Source of the DNA: Spirochaetae bacterium HGW-Spirochaetae-9 | Lineage (GTDB): Bacteria; Spirochaetota; Spirochaetia; Treponematales; Rectinemataceae | Reading direction: 5' to 3' | NCBI GenBank assembly: GCA_002839205.1 | Contig: PGXP01000141.1 | Coordinates: 1 to 5,113, forward strand | DNA: 5,113 nucleotides | Shown: positions 1-5,113 of the stretch, in pieces | How the letters are laid out: each line of letters starts with the position of its first letter | Position numbering within the stretch: position 1 is the stretch's first letter | Program-made: the position numbers and the translations under genes | Notes under the pieces: generated by a model | The model's database searches: none | Seen by the model: only the letters and a program-made list of their open reading frames with translations | Told to the model about the DNA's origin: nothing

Positions 1-798
1 GCCCTGCCCCTGAGCAGCCTCCTCGCGCACTCGAGCGGCTTGCCCGCCATACCTGCACTAGAACGGCACTTCGCCTCGGCGGCTTCGATCGACAGGGAAA
101 AGGCTATCGCGGCGCTATGCTCCATTCAGCCCGAGAGAGGGCCTGATGAGGCCGTCGTCTATTCCTGCGTGGGCTACATGCTCCTGGGATTGGTCTTGGA
201 AAGGCTATCGGGCAAGCTTCTGGGGGAGTTCTACAGAACGGAGATCGCCGAACCTTTGGGCCTGCCGCGCGCAACCTTCGCCCCAGGAATCAGCCCCACA
301 GGCGAACCCCTCGCGATCGAGGGGGCTGCGCCGACGGAATTCTGCGCTTGGAGGGGGCGGCGCGTGCGGGGACAGGTTCACGACGAGAGCGCGTATTGCC
401 TTGGCGGGCAGGCCGGAAACGCCGGCCTCTTCGTCTCCCTCGAGGATGTCCGCGCGACAGCTTCCCTCCTTCTGGAAGATGGAACGGCTTGCGGCAAGGC
501 CTTGCTCGGCGAGGAATCCATCGCGTGGCTCAGCCACTCCACGACGGAGGGGCTTGGAGAGCGGAGAACTCTGGGATACCGCCTGAACGAGCCGGGCTGC
601 TTCATGGGTCCTCTCTGGCCCGCATCCTCGCTCGGCCACACGGGCTTTACGGGCACGAGCCTGGCCCTATCGCGGGAAAAGCGCATGATGGCGATCATTC
701 TCACGAACCGCGTGTATTATGGAAGGGAAGAAACCATGCAGAAAATGGCCGATTTCCGGATCGCCTTCCATTCGCTGGCCTGCGAGGAATTCATCTGA
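1..798 (+). CDS. Beta-lactamase-fold serine hydrolase, C-terminal part (5' end outside window)
   Basis: The frame is open from base 1 to the TGA at 796-798, giving 265 visible residues; the N-terminus, with the expected SxxK nucleophile motif, lies upstream. Seen directly: LLAHSSGLP (visible residues 7-15), the block that follows SxxK in class C beta-lactamase/esterase families; YSCVGYMLLG (54-63), the Y-x-N-type second motif with Cys in the third position; APTEFCAWRG and GQVHDESA (127-131 is HDESA), then an AGLF segment; and HTGFTG (213-218), the third KTG-like motif, followed by LTNRV. These blocks match the serine hydrolase family that includes esterases and, in Bacillus-type murQ clusters, the YbbE/AmiE muropeptide amidase. 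It probably cleaves an ester or amide through an acyl-enzyme. Location cannot be judged because any signal peptide would be off-window. It converges on murQ. A role in muropeptide recycling is inferred from this neighbour; a generic esterase or a D-Ala-D-Ala peptidase-like protein is the alternative. Confidence 0.88.
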   Translation, partial: ALPLSSLLAHSSGLPAIPALERHFASAASIDREKAIAALCSIQPERGPDEAVVYSCVGYMLLGLVLERLSGKLLGEFYRTEIAEPLGLPRATFAPGISPTGEPLAIEGAAPTEFCAWRGRRVRGQVHDESAYCLGGQAGNAGLFVSLEDVRATASLLLEDGTACGKALLGEESIAWLSHSTTEGLGERRTLGYRLNEPGCFMGPLWPASSLGHTGFTGTSLALSREKRMMAIILTNRVYYGREETMQKMADFRIAFHSLACEEFI

Positions 799-816
799 TC
801 AGACGTGGCTGATCAG
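795..816. terminator. Bidirectional hairpin covering both convergent stop codons
   Basis: CTGATCAG (795-802), a 6-base loop ACGTGG (803-808), then CTGATCAG again (809-816). Each arm is itself palindromic, so the two copies form a perfect 8-bp stem readable from either strand. The serine hydrolase TGA (796-798) lies in the left arm and the murQ TGA (complement of 813-815) in the right arm. No run of T follows on either strand, so it is not a classical intrinsic terminator. It may act as a 3'-end stabiliser or a weak two-way terminator. Confidence 0.5.
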
Positions 817-1751
817 CGTTGGCTTGCTTCGTTATGGACGCGGATCGCAGCGGCGATCGGACCGCCCCCAGCCGCTTCCAGCCTCTCGGCCTCAGCCTTG
901 TCCACCTTGAGAAGGACCATGATGATGGCTAATTTAGGCCGTCGCCCCGAAGCCTCGAAGGCCGCTTCCGCCTCTTCCTTTGTACAGCCCGCCGCCTGAC
1001 GGATGAGACGCTTCGACCGCTCGACGAGCTTTCGGTTGACGGGCTGGAGGTCCACCATCAAATTATGGAAAACCTTTCCCAAGCGGATCATGCTCGCCGT
1101 CGTTATCATGTTGAGCACGAGCTTCTGGGCAGTGCCTGCCTTCATCCGCGTGGATCCCGTCACTATTTCAGGTCCTACATCGAGAAAGATCGCATGTTTG
1201 GCGTAATCGAAAGTCCTGGAACCATGGTTGCAGCTGATGGCTGCCACCACGGCGCCGAGATCGCGGGCTCTGGCCATGGCGCCGAGGACATAGGGAGCTT
1301 GCCCCGAGGCGGTGATGCCCACGAGAACATCGTCTGGGCCGAAACCGATGCCTTCAAGAGCGGCCACCCCATCCTCCTGATTGTCTTCAGCCCCCTCGAT
1401 CGAGCGCGTAAGGGCTTCGGAGCCTCCGGCGATAAGGCCCTGCACCATGGAGCGGGGTACCCCGAAGGTGGGAGGACATTCCGATGCGTCCAGAACGCCT
1501 AGACGCCCAGAAGTGCCGGCGCCGATATAGACGAGCCGGCCCCCCTTTCTGAAGGCGGCGACGACATCGTCTACGAGATTGGCTATCGGGGCGAGGGCTT
1601 TCTCAACGGCGAAGGGCACCTTCTTGTCTTCGGCGTTGATGATTCTGAGAATATCGATGCTCGATTTTGTATCGATGTCCATCGAGCTCTCATTGCGCTT
1701 TTCGGTGGTAAAACCCTCGAGCATATCCTGGGTTATCGTGGTGTCGATCAT
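813..1751 (-). CDS. murQ: N-acetylmuramic acid 6-phosphate etherase (MurQ)
   Basis: A complete 312-residue protein, slightly longer than the roughly 300 residues usual for the family. MurQ is a cytoplasmic SIS-domain lyase that cleaves the D-lactyl ether of MurNAc-6-phosphate, giving GlcNAc-6-phosphate and D-lactate during cell-wall recycling or MurNAc use. Visible signatures: GAGTSGRLGVLDASECPP (77-94), EGAED (119-123), ISCN (172-175) and EIVTGSTRMKAG (195-206), with a helical C-terminal segment from about 250. Aligned by eye with E. coli MurQ, the catalytic Glu83 and Glu114 correspond to E91 (in SECPP) and E122 (in GAED); both are present. The ATG at 1751 is chosen because AGGAG lies 8 bases upstream; Met10 is a weaker alternative. 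It starts 23 bases after the DUF1667 stop, so it is probably the last gene of the minus-strand operon. No murP, murR, nagZ or anmK is visible to show where its substrate comes from. SGQAP (149-153) replaces the usual SGRTP. Confidence 0.97.
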   Translation of the reverse strand: MIDTTITQDMLEGFTTEKRNESSMDIDTKSSIDILRIINAEDKKVPFAVEKALAPIANLVDDVVAAFRKGGRLVYIGAGTSGRLGVLDASECPPTFGVPRSMVQGLIAGGSEALTRSIEGAEDNQEDGVAALEGIGFGPDDVLVGITASGQAPYVLGAMARARDLGAVVAAISCNHGSRTFDYAKHAIFLDVGPEIVTGSTRMKAGTAQKLVLNMITTASMIRLGKVFHNLMVDLQPVNRKLVERSKRLIRQAAGCTKEEAEAAFEASGRRPKLAIIMVLLKVDKAEAERLEAAGGGPIAAAIRVHNEASQR

Positions 1752-1759
1752 CAGAATTT

Positions 1760-1764
1760 CTCCT
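1760..1764 (-). promoter_or_regulatory. Ribosome binding site of murQ
   Basis: The minus strand reads AGGAG here, 8 bases before the ATG at 1751. This supports that start over the internal Met10 codon and shows murQ can initiate independently even though the gap to the upstream stop is only 23 bases. No room for a conventional promoter is left in that gap. Confidence 0.75.
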
Positions 1765-1774
1765 GTATTGAAAC

Positions 1775-2173
1775 CTACATTGTCCGCGTTACGATGACAT
1801 CCACGCCCGAGCCGAGGGCGTCGGGGATAGCTACCTGCCCTTGGCGAACGGGAAGTGACATCTCAAGGTTGTGGATGAGTTCCAGAAGTTCGGCTATTTT
1901 CTCGCGGGGGAATGCGCCCGCCGTGCGCAGGGGTATACGGCGAGGCCTGCCCAGTTCGCCTGCGCTGCCAGCGCGGCTCATGGCTCCGGCAGCAGAGGGC
2001 GAAGCAACCTTGCATGTCGCGGTGACGACGCGCTTGGGCGAGAGGATTTCCTCCCTTGCGTAGGTTTCGCCGCGGGCGCAGCGGTTGCCGGTCACGCTGA
2101 TTTCGGTTTCGGAAAGCCGCTCTATTTCAAGGTGACAGCCCATCGGGCAGGTGATGCAAATCATACCGCTCAT
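1775..2173 (-). CDS. DUF1667 family protein, putative Fe-S accessory subunit of the oxidoreductase trio
   Basis: A 132-residue protein. The N-terminus has four cysteines, C6-x2-C9-x3-C13 and C32 in GNRCARGE, spaced like the [4Fe-4S] site at the N-terminus of molybdopterin oxidoreductases; this suggests a metal or Fe-S centre, although no molybdopterin domain follows. EEILSPKRVVTAT (41-53) and the end VDVIVTR (124-130) match the DUF1667 family as I remember it. Family members are usually encoded directly after a GlpA-like and a FAD/NAD oxidoreductase gene, as here, and are thought to be part of that complex; the biochemical role is not established. The ATG overlaps the upstream TGA as ATGA (2170-2173), and GGTGGAG about 8 bases upstream supports Met1 over Met4. 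Residues about 58-78 are an Ala/Ser/Gly/Arg-rich stretch that looks like an insertion compared with typical members. Confidence 0.88.
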   Translation of the reverse strand: MSGMICITCPMGCHLEIERLSETEISVTGNRCARGETYAREEILSPKRVVTATCKVASPSAAGAMSRAGSAGELGRPRRIPLRTAGAFPREKIAELLELIHNLEMSLPVRQGQVAIPDALGSGVDVIVTRTM

Positions 2174-3417
2174 AGTGAAATCTCCACCTGGGCATCCATG
2201 CCCGCCTCGGCGAAATCGGCGGGGCCAAGGCTCAAGGTCAGCATTTCGGAGGGCTGCACGTGGGCTTTTTTCACGCTCTTCACGAGGCGGCCGTCGATCT
2301 TCACCTCGAGGGTAGCAGCGTTCTTTACGACGAGGCTGCGCATATAGAGTTTGTTCTCGCGTGAAGGATCGACGCGGGCGGGATTGACGTAGCGCAGGTT
2401 CGGTCCCGTCTTGATCCTGAGTTCCCTGTGGGGGCGCGCTCCTGAAAGCCAGGCGGCGGCAAAGCTCCCCGCCCTCTGCGATTCCTCGGCCACGAAATCG
2501 ACAAGGTCGTGGACATGGAGGACATTGCCGCAGGCGAATATGCCGGGCACGCTCGTCATGAGGGTGGAATCGACCCAGGGGCCGTTCGTGGTCGGATTGA
2601 TCTCCACGCCTGCCTTGCGGGAGAGTTCGTTTTCAGGCACGAGGCCGACCGAAAGCAGCACCGTGTCGCAGGGAATCGTAAAGCTCTTGTCGAAGATGAG
2701 GGCGCCGTTCTCGATGGGAGTGACCTCAACGCCCTCGACGCGGTCCTTGCCGACGATGTTCGTGGTGAGGTGGGAGAGGTAGAGGGGAATGCCGAAATCG
2801 TTGAGGCACTGGACGATGTTGCGCGTCAGGCCTGAGGGATAGGGCAGTATCTCCACCACGGCGTGGACCTTGCAGCCCGCCCACGAGAGTCTTCGCGCCA
2901 TGATGAGGCCGATATCGCCCGAGCCGATGATGACGACGTCCTTGCCGGGAATATAGCCGTCTATATTGACGAGACGTTGTGCGAGCCCGGCGGTGAAGAC
3001 GCCTGCGGGGCGGGAGCCGGGTATTCTTATATTGCCACGGTTTCTCTCCCTGCATCCCATGGCGAGAATGACCGTTCTCGCCTCGATGCGCACGACGCCC
3101 GAAGCCGATGATACGCAGTACACCACGTGGCGATCGCCTTCCTGCCGAATTTCGAGGACGGTGGCGCCGCAGAGGGCAGGGATGTCGAGTAGCTCCGTTT
3201 TTTCCTCGACGCGTTGTGCGAACTCGGGCCCTGTGAGTTCCTCGTTGAATTCGATGAGGCCGAATCCATTGTGGATGCACTGCATAAGTATGCCGCCCAA
3301 CGTTTCTTCACGTTCGACAATGACGGCCGAATATCCTTTTTCCTTCAACTCGACGGCTGCCGACATGCCGGCAGCGCCGCCGCCTATGACGACGGCATCG
3401 AAACGCATCTGCTTCAT
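2170..3417 (-). CDS. FAD/NAD(P)-dependent oxidoreductase, partner of the GlpA-like dehydrogenase
   Basis: A complete 415-residue cytoplasmic flavoprotein of the two-dinucleotide-fold (pyridine nucleotide-disulfide reductase-like) type. FAD fold: VVIGGGAAG (9-17). A second nucleotide fold, VVIIGSGDIG (161-170), is probably for NAD(H). The FAD-closing motif is GIFACGNVLHVHD (292-304). QCIHNGFG (46-53) and GCRERNRGNIRIPGSRPAGV (121-140) are conserved in homologues encoded beside GlpA-like and DUF1667 proteins. No CxxC redox disulfide is seen at the reductase position, so it is probably an electron-transfer subunit rather than a disulfide reductase. It likely passes electrons between the GlpA-like subunit and NAD or a quinone-linked carrier, a role comparable to GlpB, though its fold is closer to the HcnB/opine-oxidase type. 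Its ATG overlaps the preceding TGA as ATGA (3414-3417), with AAGGG 6 bases upstream, so translation is probably coupled. The region after about 330 is a small C-terminal domain. Confidence 0.9.
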   Translation of the reverse strand: MKQMRFDAVVIGGGAAGMSAAVELKEKGYSAVIVEREETLGGILMQCIHNGFGLIEFNEELTGPEFAQRVEEKTELLDIPALCGATVLEIRQEGDRHVVYCVSSASGVVRIEARTVILAMGCRERNRGNIRIPGSRPAGVFTAGLAQRLVNIDGYIPGKDVVIIGSGDIGLIMARRLSWAGCKVHAVVEILPYPSGLTRNIVQCLNDFGIPLYLSHLTTNIVGKDRVEGVEVTPIENGALIFDKSFTIPCDTVLLSVGLVPENELSRKAGVEINPTTNGPWVDSTLMTSVPGIFACGNVLHVHDLVDFVAEESQRAGSFAAAWLSGARPHRELRIKTGPNLRYVNPARVDPSRENKLYMRSLVVKNAATLEVKIDGRLVKSVKKAHVQPSEMLTLSLGPADFAEAGMDAQVEISL

Positions 3418-4844
3418 AGTTCGCCCTTCAGGACGGCGCTCGCCCCGCCGCGCTTCGTCACTTCCTCGTAGCCCATGCCCGTTTCGCGCATGAGGATTTT
3501 TATGATCTTGTAGGTGCAGAATCCGCCCTGGCAGCGGCCCATCTGGGCCCGCGTCACGTACTTGATGCCGTCCAGGGTCGTGTGGCCCGAGCGTATCGCC
3601 TGCACGATCTCCGCCTCGCTCACCCGCTCGCAGCGGCAGACCATGTCGCCGTAGGCCGGATCATTCTTCACCTGCTCGTCCAGCTCGAAGGGCGAAAGAT
3701 CGCGGGCACGCGGCACCTTGCGCACGAAGGGATCCCAGTCGGCCTTTTCTACGAGGCGCAGGCCCGCCTTCTTGAGGAGGTCCTTCACGTACTCTCCGAT
3801 GGCGGGGCTGGCGGTGAGGCCAGGCGACTGGATAGCCGCGACATGGACGAGGTTGGGCGCTTTCGTCGACAGGTCGATATAGAAATCGTCGCCGCAGGCC
3901 GGTCGCAGGCCTGCAAAGCTCGTGATGACGTCGTTCTCCGAAATCGCGGGAACCATGGTACGGGCGCTGCGCAGAATGCCCTCGAGCTCGCTGCGCGTCG
4001 TCGAGAAGTCTTCCTTGTCCTCGATCGAGGTGGCCGTGGGGCCGATGAGGACGGTGCCCTCCACCGTGGGAATGATGAGCATGCCCTTCGATACTGCCGT
4101 GGGCACGGGGAAGATCACGCGGTTCGGTTTCGCCTTCGTCATTTTATCCAGGAGGTAGTATTCGCCCTTGCGGGGCTTGATCGTAAAGGCTTCGGCGCCG
4201 AAGGCCGCCGACACGGCATCGGCGTAGAGGCCTGCCGAATTGACCACATACCGGGCTCTCACTTCCCGCCCGTCGGCGGCCTTCACCACCCAGGTGTCAC
4301 CTGCCCTTCGCGCGGAGGCGACGGCGAATTCGGTGAAGAGCTCGACGCCGTTCCTGCGTGCAGACTCCACGAGGGAAAAGACAAATCGGTAGGGCTCGAC
4401 GATGCCTCCCGAAGGCGCGTAGAGGCCTCCGACAGTGTCGGGGCTCAGGTGAGGCTCCAGCTCGAGCATCCGCTCCCGCGAGCACATCTCGATGCCGATG
4501 ACGCCGTTGTCCACGCCCTGCCGGTAGAGTTGTTCCACCGAGCGCATCTCGTCCTCGTGGAGGGCAACCACGACGATGCCGCAGCGCTCGAAGGGAAAGT
4601 CCAGCTCGTTGTGCAGGCGCTCGAACATGAGGGCGCCCCGCAGCTCCAGTCTGGCTTTCAGGTATTTCTTGTTGTCGTGGAATCCGCCGTGCACGATGCC
4701 GGAGTTCGCCTTGCTCGTCCCGAGGGAGACGTCGATCTCCTTTTCGAGGAGGGCGATCTTGAGCTCATACTGCGAGAGTTGGCGCGCCACGTTCGCGCCA
4801 CACACCCCGGCGCCGACGATGGCGACATCGTAATATTCAGCCAT
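3414..4844 (-). CDS. GlpA-like FAD-dependent dehydrogenase with C-terminal [2Fe-2S] BFD domain
   Basis: A 476-residue protein from the ATG at 4844. The frame stays open upstream to 5033, but the extra 63 residues look non-coding, while MAEYYDVAIVGAG begins exactly at the FAD fold with AAGGGA 6 bases upstream. The DAO domain covers about 5-355: GAGVCG (11-16), GTSKANSGIVHGGFH (42-56), SGGIVEPYRF (145-154) and SPGLTASPAIGEYV (340-353). The C-terminal BFD-type domain has C403, C405, C438 and C443 (CRC and CQGGFC), expected to bind [2Fe-2S]. This architecture matches the catalytic subunit of anaerobic sn-glycerol-3-phosphate dehydrogenase (E. coli GlpA) and related 2-hydroxyacid and opine oxidases. 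Oxidation of G3P to dihydroxyacetone phosphate is the most likely reaction, but the substrate cannot be read from the sequence, and no glpK or glpF is in view. It is the first gene of the operon, overlapping the next by four bases. Confidence 0.9.
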   Translation of the reverse strand: MAEYYDVAIVGAGVCGANVARQLSQYELKIALLEKEIDVSLGTSKANSGIVHGGFHDNKKYLKARLELRGALMFERLHNELDFPFERCGIVVVALHEDEMRSVEQLYRQGVDNGVIGIEMCSRERMLELEPHLSPDTVGGLYAPSGGIVEPYRFVFSLVESARRNGVELFTEFAVASARRAGDTWVVKAADGREVRARYVVNSAGLYADAVSAAFGAEAFTIKPRKGEYYLLDKMTKAKPNRVIFPVPTAVSKGMLIIPTVEGTVLIGPTATSIEDKEDFSTTRSELEGILRSARTMVPAISENDVITSFAGLRPACGDDFYIDLSTKAPNLVHVAAIQSPGLTASPAIGEYVKDLLKKAGLRLVEKADWDPFVRKVPRARDLSPFELDEQVKNDPAYGDMVCRCERVSEAEIVQAIRSGHTTLDGIKYVTRAQMGRCQGGFCTYKIIKILMRETGMGYEEVTKRGGASAVLKGEL

Positions 4845-4850
4845 GGACAA

Positions 4851-4856
4851 TCCCTT
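4851..4856 (-). promoter_or_regulatory. Ribosome binding site of the GlpA-like gene
   Basis: The minus strand reads AAGGGA, 6 bases before the ATG at 4844. It decides that start against the upstream extension of the open frame to 5033, which has no recognisable protein content and would overlap the divergent HAD gene. Confidence 0.6.
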
Positions 4857-4898
4857 TATCCAAGAATGCGTTCGAACAGCGATTAGTGTTTTACCATG

Positions 4899-4936
4899 AG
4901 GGGAAGATATTATCCAGATGATCCAAGCCTTCCCCT
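4899..4936. repeat. Inverted repeat between divergent genes, possible operator
   Basis: AGGGGAAG (4899-4906) and CTTCCCCT (4929-4936) are perfect 8-base inverted arms separated by 22 bases. The -10-like GATAAT of the minus strand (4909-4914) lies between the arms. This would suit binding of a dimeric regulator or a small hairpin in the operon leader, but no known operator consensus is recognised. Confidence 0.4.
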
Positions 4937-4980
4937 GTATCAGCCTGAAGCTCCGTGATAAACTCGTTTCAAGAAGATAA

Positions 4981-4986
4981 AAAGGG
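4981..4986 (+). promoter_or_regulatory. Ribosome binding site of the HAD hydrolase gene
   Basis: AAAGGG lies 8 bases before the ATG at 4995. It favours that start over the in-frame ATG at 5013 (Met7). An ATG at 4990 is closed at once by an in-frame TGA. Confidence 0.6.
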
Positions 4987-4994
4987 TAGATGCG

Positions 4995-5113
4995 ATGATA
5001 CCGATATCGAGCATGACGGCAGAGCAGGCACAAGCCGTCCGCTTCGTCCTCATGGACATAGACGACACGCTGACGACTGAGGGCAAGCTGCCGGCGGAGA
5101 GCTACACCGCCCT
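4995..5113 (+). CDS. HAD-superfamily hydrolase, N-terminal fragment (3' end outside window)
   Basis: Only 39 codons are visible before the window ends. Read directly, residues 20-27 are MDIDDTLT, the HAD motif I DxDxT, with D21 the expected phosphorylated nucleophile and D23 the general acid/base. The following TEGKLPAESYTAL resembles the cap-adjacent helix of HAD-IIB (Cof/sugar-phosphatase-like) enzymes, so a cytoplasmic sugar or polyol phosphate phosphatase is the best guess. The substrate cannot be assigned because the cap domain is missing. It is transcribed divergently from the oxidoreductase-murQ operon and may share regulation through the 4845-4994 region. Confidence 0.8.
   Translation, partial: MIPISSMTAEQAQAVRFVLMDIDDTLTTEGKLPAESYTA

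Larger units (their letters stand above)
4845..4994. promoter_or_regulatory. Divergent intergenic region, presumed promoters for the operon and the HAD gene
   Basis: These 150 bases separate two divergent start codons and are visibly more AT-rich than the genes. A -10-like GATAAT on the minus strand (complement of 4909-4914) could serve the operon, and GATAAA at 4957-4962 could serve the HAD gene, but neither has a convincing -35 box at normal spacing. The promoters are inferred mainly from gene arrangement. The short word ATCCA recurs at 4858, 4912 and 4921. Confidence 0.4.

Noticed and set aside
205..639. Minus-strand open frame of 144 codons opposite the serine hydrolase
   Set aside because: Arg/Ala/Ser-rich with no motif; the plus-strand frame here has clear conserved hydrolase blocks.
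1752..1774. Possible separate murQ promoter between DUF1667 and murQ
   Set aside because: The 23-base gap holds a Shine-Dalgarno but no room for a -35/-10 pair, and none was seen that clearly overlaps the upstream gene end.
4019..4030. Palindrome CCTCGATCGAGG
   Set aside because: It lies inside the coding sequence of the GlpA-like gene, and similar CGATCGAG words recur in other genes here; codon choice explains it better than a binding site.
3582..4886. Long open frame of 434 codons on the plus strand opposite the GlpA-like gene
   Set aside because: It is antisense to a clearly conserved protein, contains no recognisable motif and is His/Arg/Gly/Asp-rich, as expected for a codon shadow in GC-rich DNA.
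4845..5033. N-terminal extension of the GlpA-like protein by 63 residues
   Set aside because: The extension has no family match, overlaps the divergent HAD start, and the Met at 4844 has its own RBS and begins just before the FAD motif.
1..5113. Mobile element, CRISPR, tRNA or defence system
   Set aside because: No transposase or integrase motifs, no regularly spaced repeats, no cloverleaf-like sequence and no toxin-antitoxin-like small gene pair were seen; all long stretches are covered by recognisable metabolic genes.

Overview
The window is GC-rich bacterial DNA, densely packed with six genes, two of them cut by the window edges. Nothing in it fixes the species. A three-gene GlpA-like / FAD-NAD oxidoreductase / DUF1667 set is, from memory, typical of anaerobes such as Thermotogae, Clostridia and Spirochaetes. 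Combined with the high GC and a MurNAc-6-phosphate etherase, an anaerobic or facultative spirochaete-like or Firmicute-like host is plausible, but this is inference.

Layout. Positions 1-798 (+) hold the C-terminal part of a beta-lactamase-fold serine hydrolase. It converges on a four-gene minus-strand operon, with only 14 bases between the two stop codons and a perfect 8-bp-stem hairpin covering both stops. Read 5' to 3', the operon is: (1) a GlpA-like FAD-dependent dehydrogenase with a C-terminal BFD-type [2Fe-2S] domain (4844 to 3414); (2) a pyridine-nucleotide/FAD oxidoreductase (3417 to 2170); (3) a small four-cysteine DUF1667 protein (2173 to 1775); (4) murQ, N-acetylmuramic acid 6-phosphate etherase (1751 to 813). 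The first three are joined by 4-base ATGA stop/start overlaps, and murQ follows after 23 bases with a good Shine-Dalgarno. A 150-base divergent intergenic region (4845-4994) carries an inverted repeat and separates the operon from the start of a HAD-superfamily phosphatase gene on the plus strand (4995 to the window end).

How the genes fit together. The oxidoreductase trio resembles an anaerobic glycerol-3-phosphate dehydrogenase-type complex: GlpA-like would oxidise the substrate, and the Fe-S and FAD partners would pass electrons on. MurQ and the serine hydrolase point to cell-wall (muropeptide) recycling; beta-lactamase-fold hydrolases sit beside murQ in Bacillus-type recycling clusters. 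Placing murQ as the last gene of the redox operon is the most unusual feature of the window. It may link amino-sugar salvage (products GlcNAc-6-phosphate and D-lactate) to a hydroxy-acid or polyol-phosphate dehydrogenase, or it may simply be a local gene arrangement. I saw no RNA genes, CRISPR arrays, transposons or phage genes, and no evidence of an undescribed defence or mobile system.
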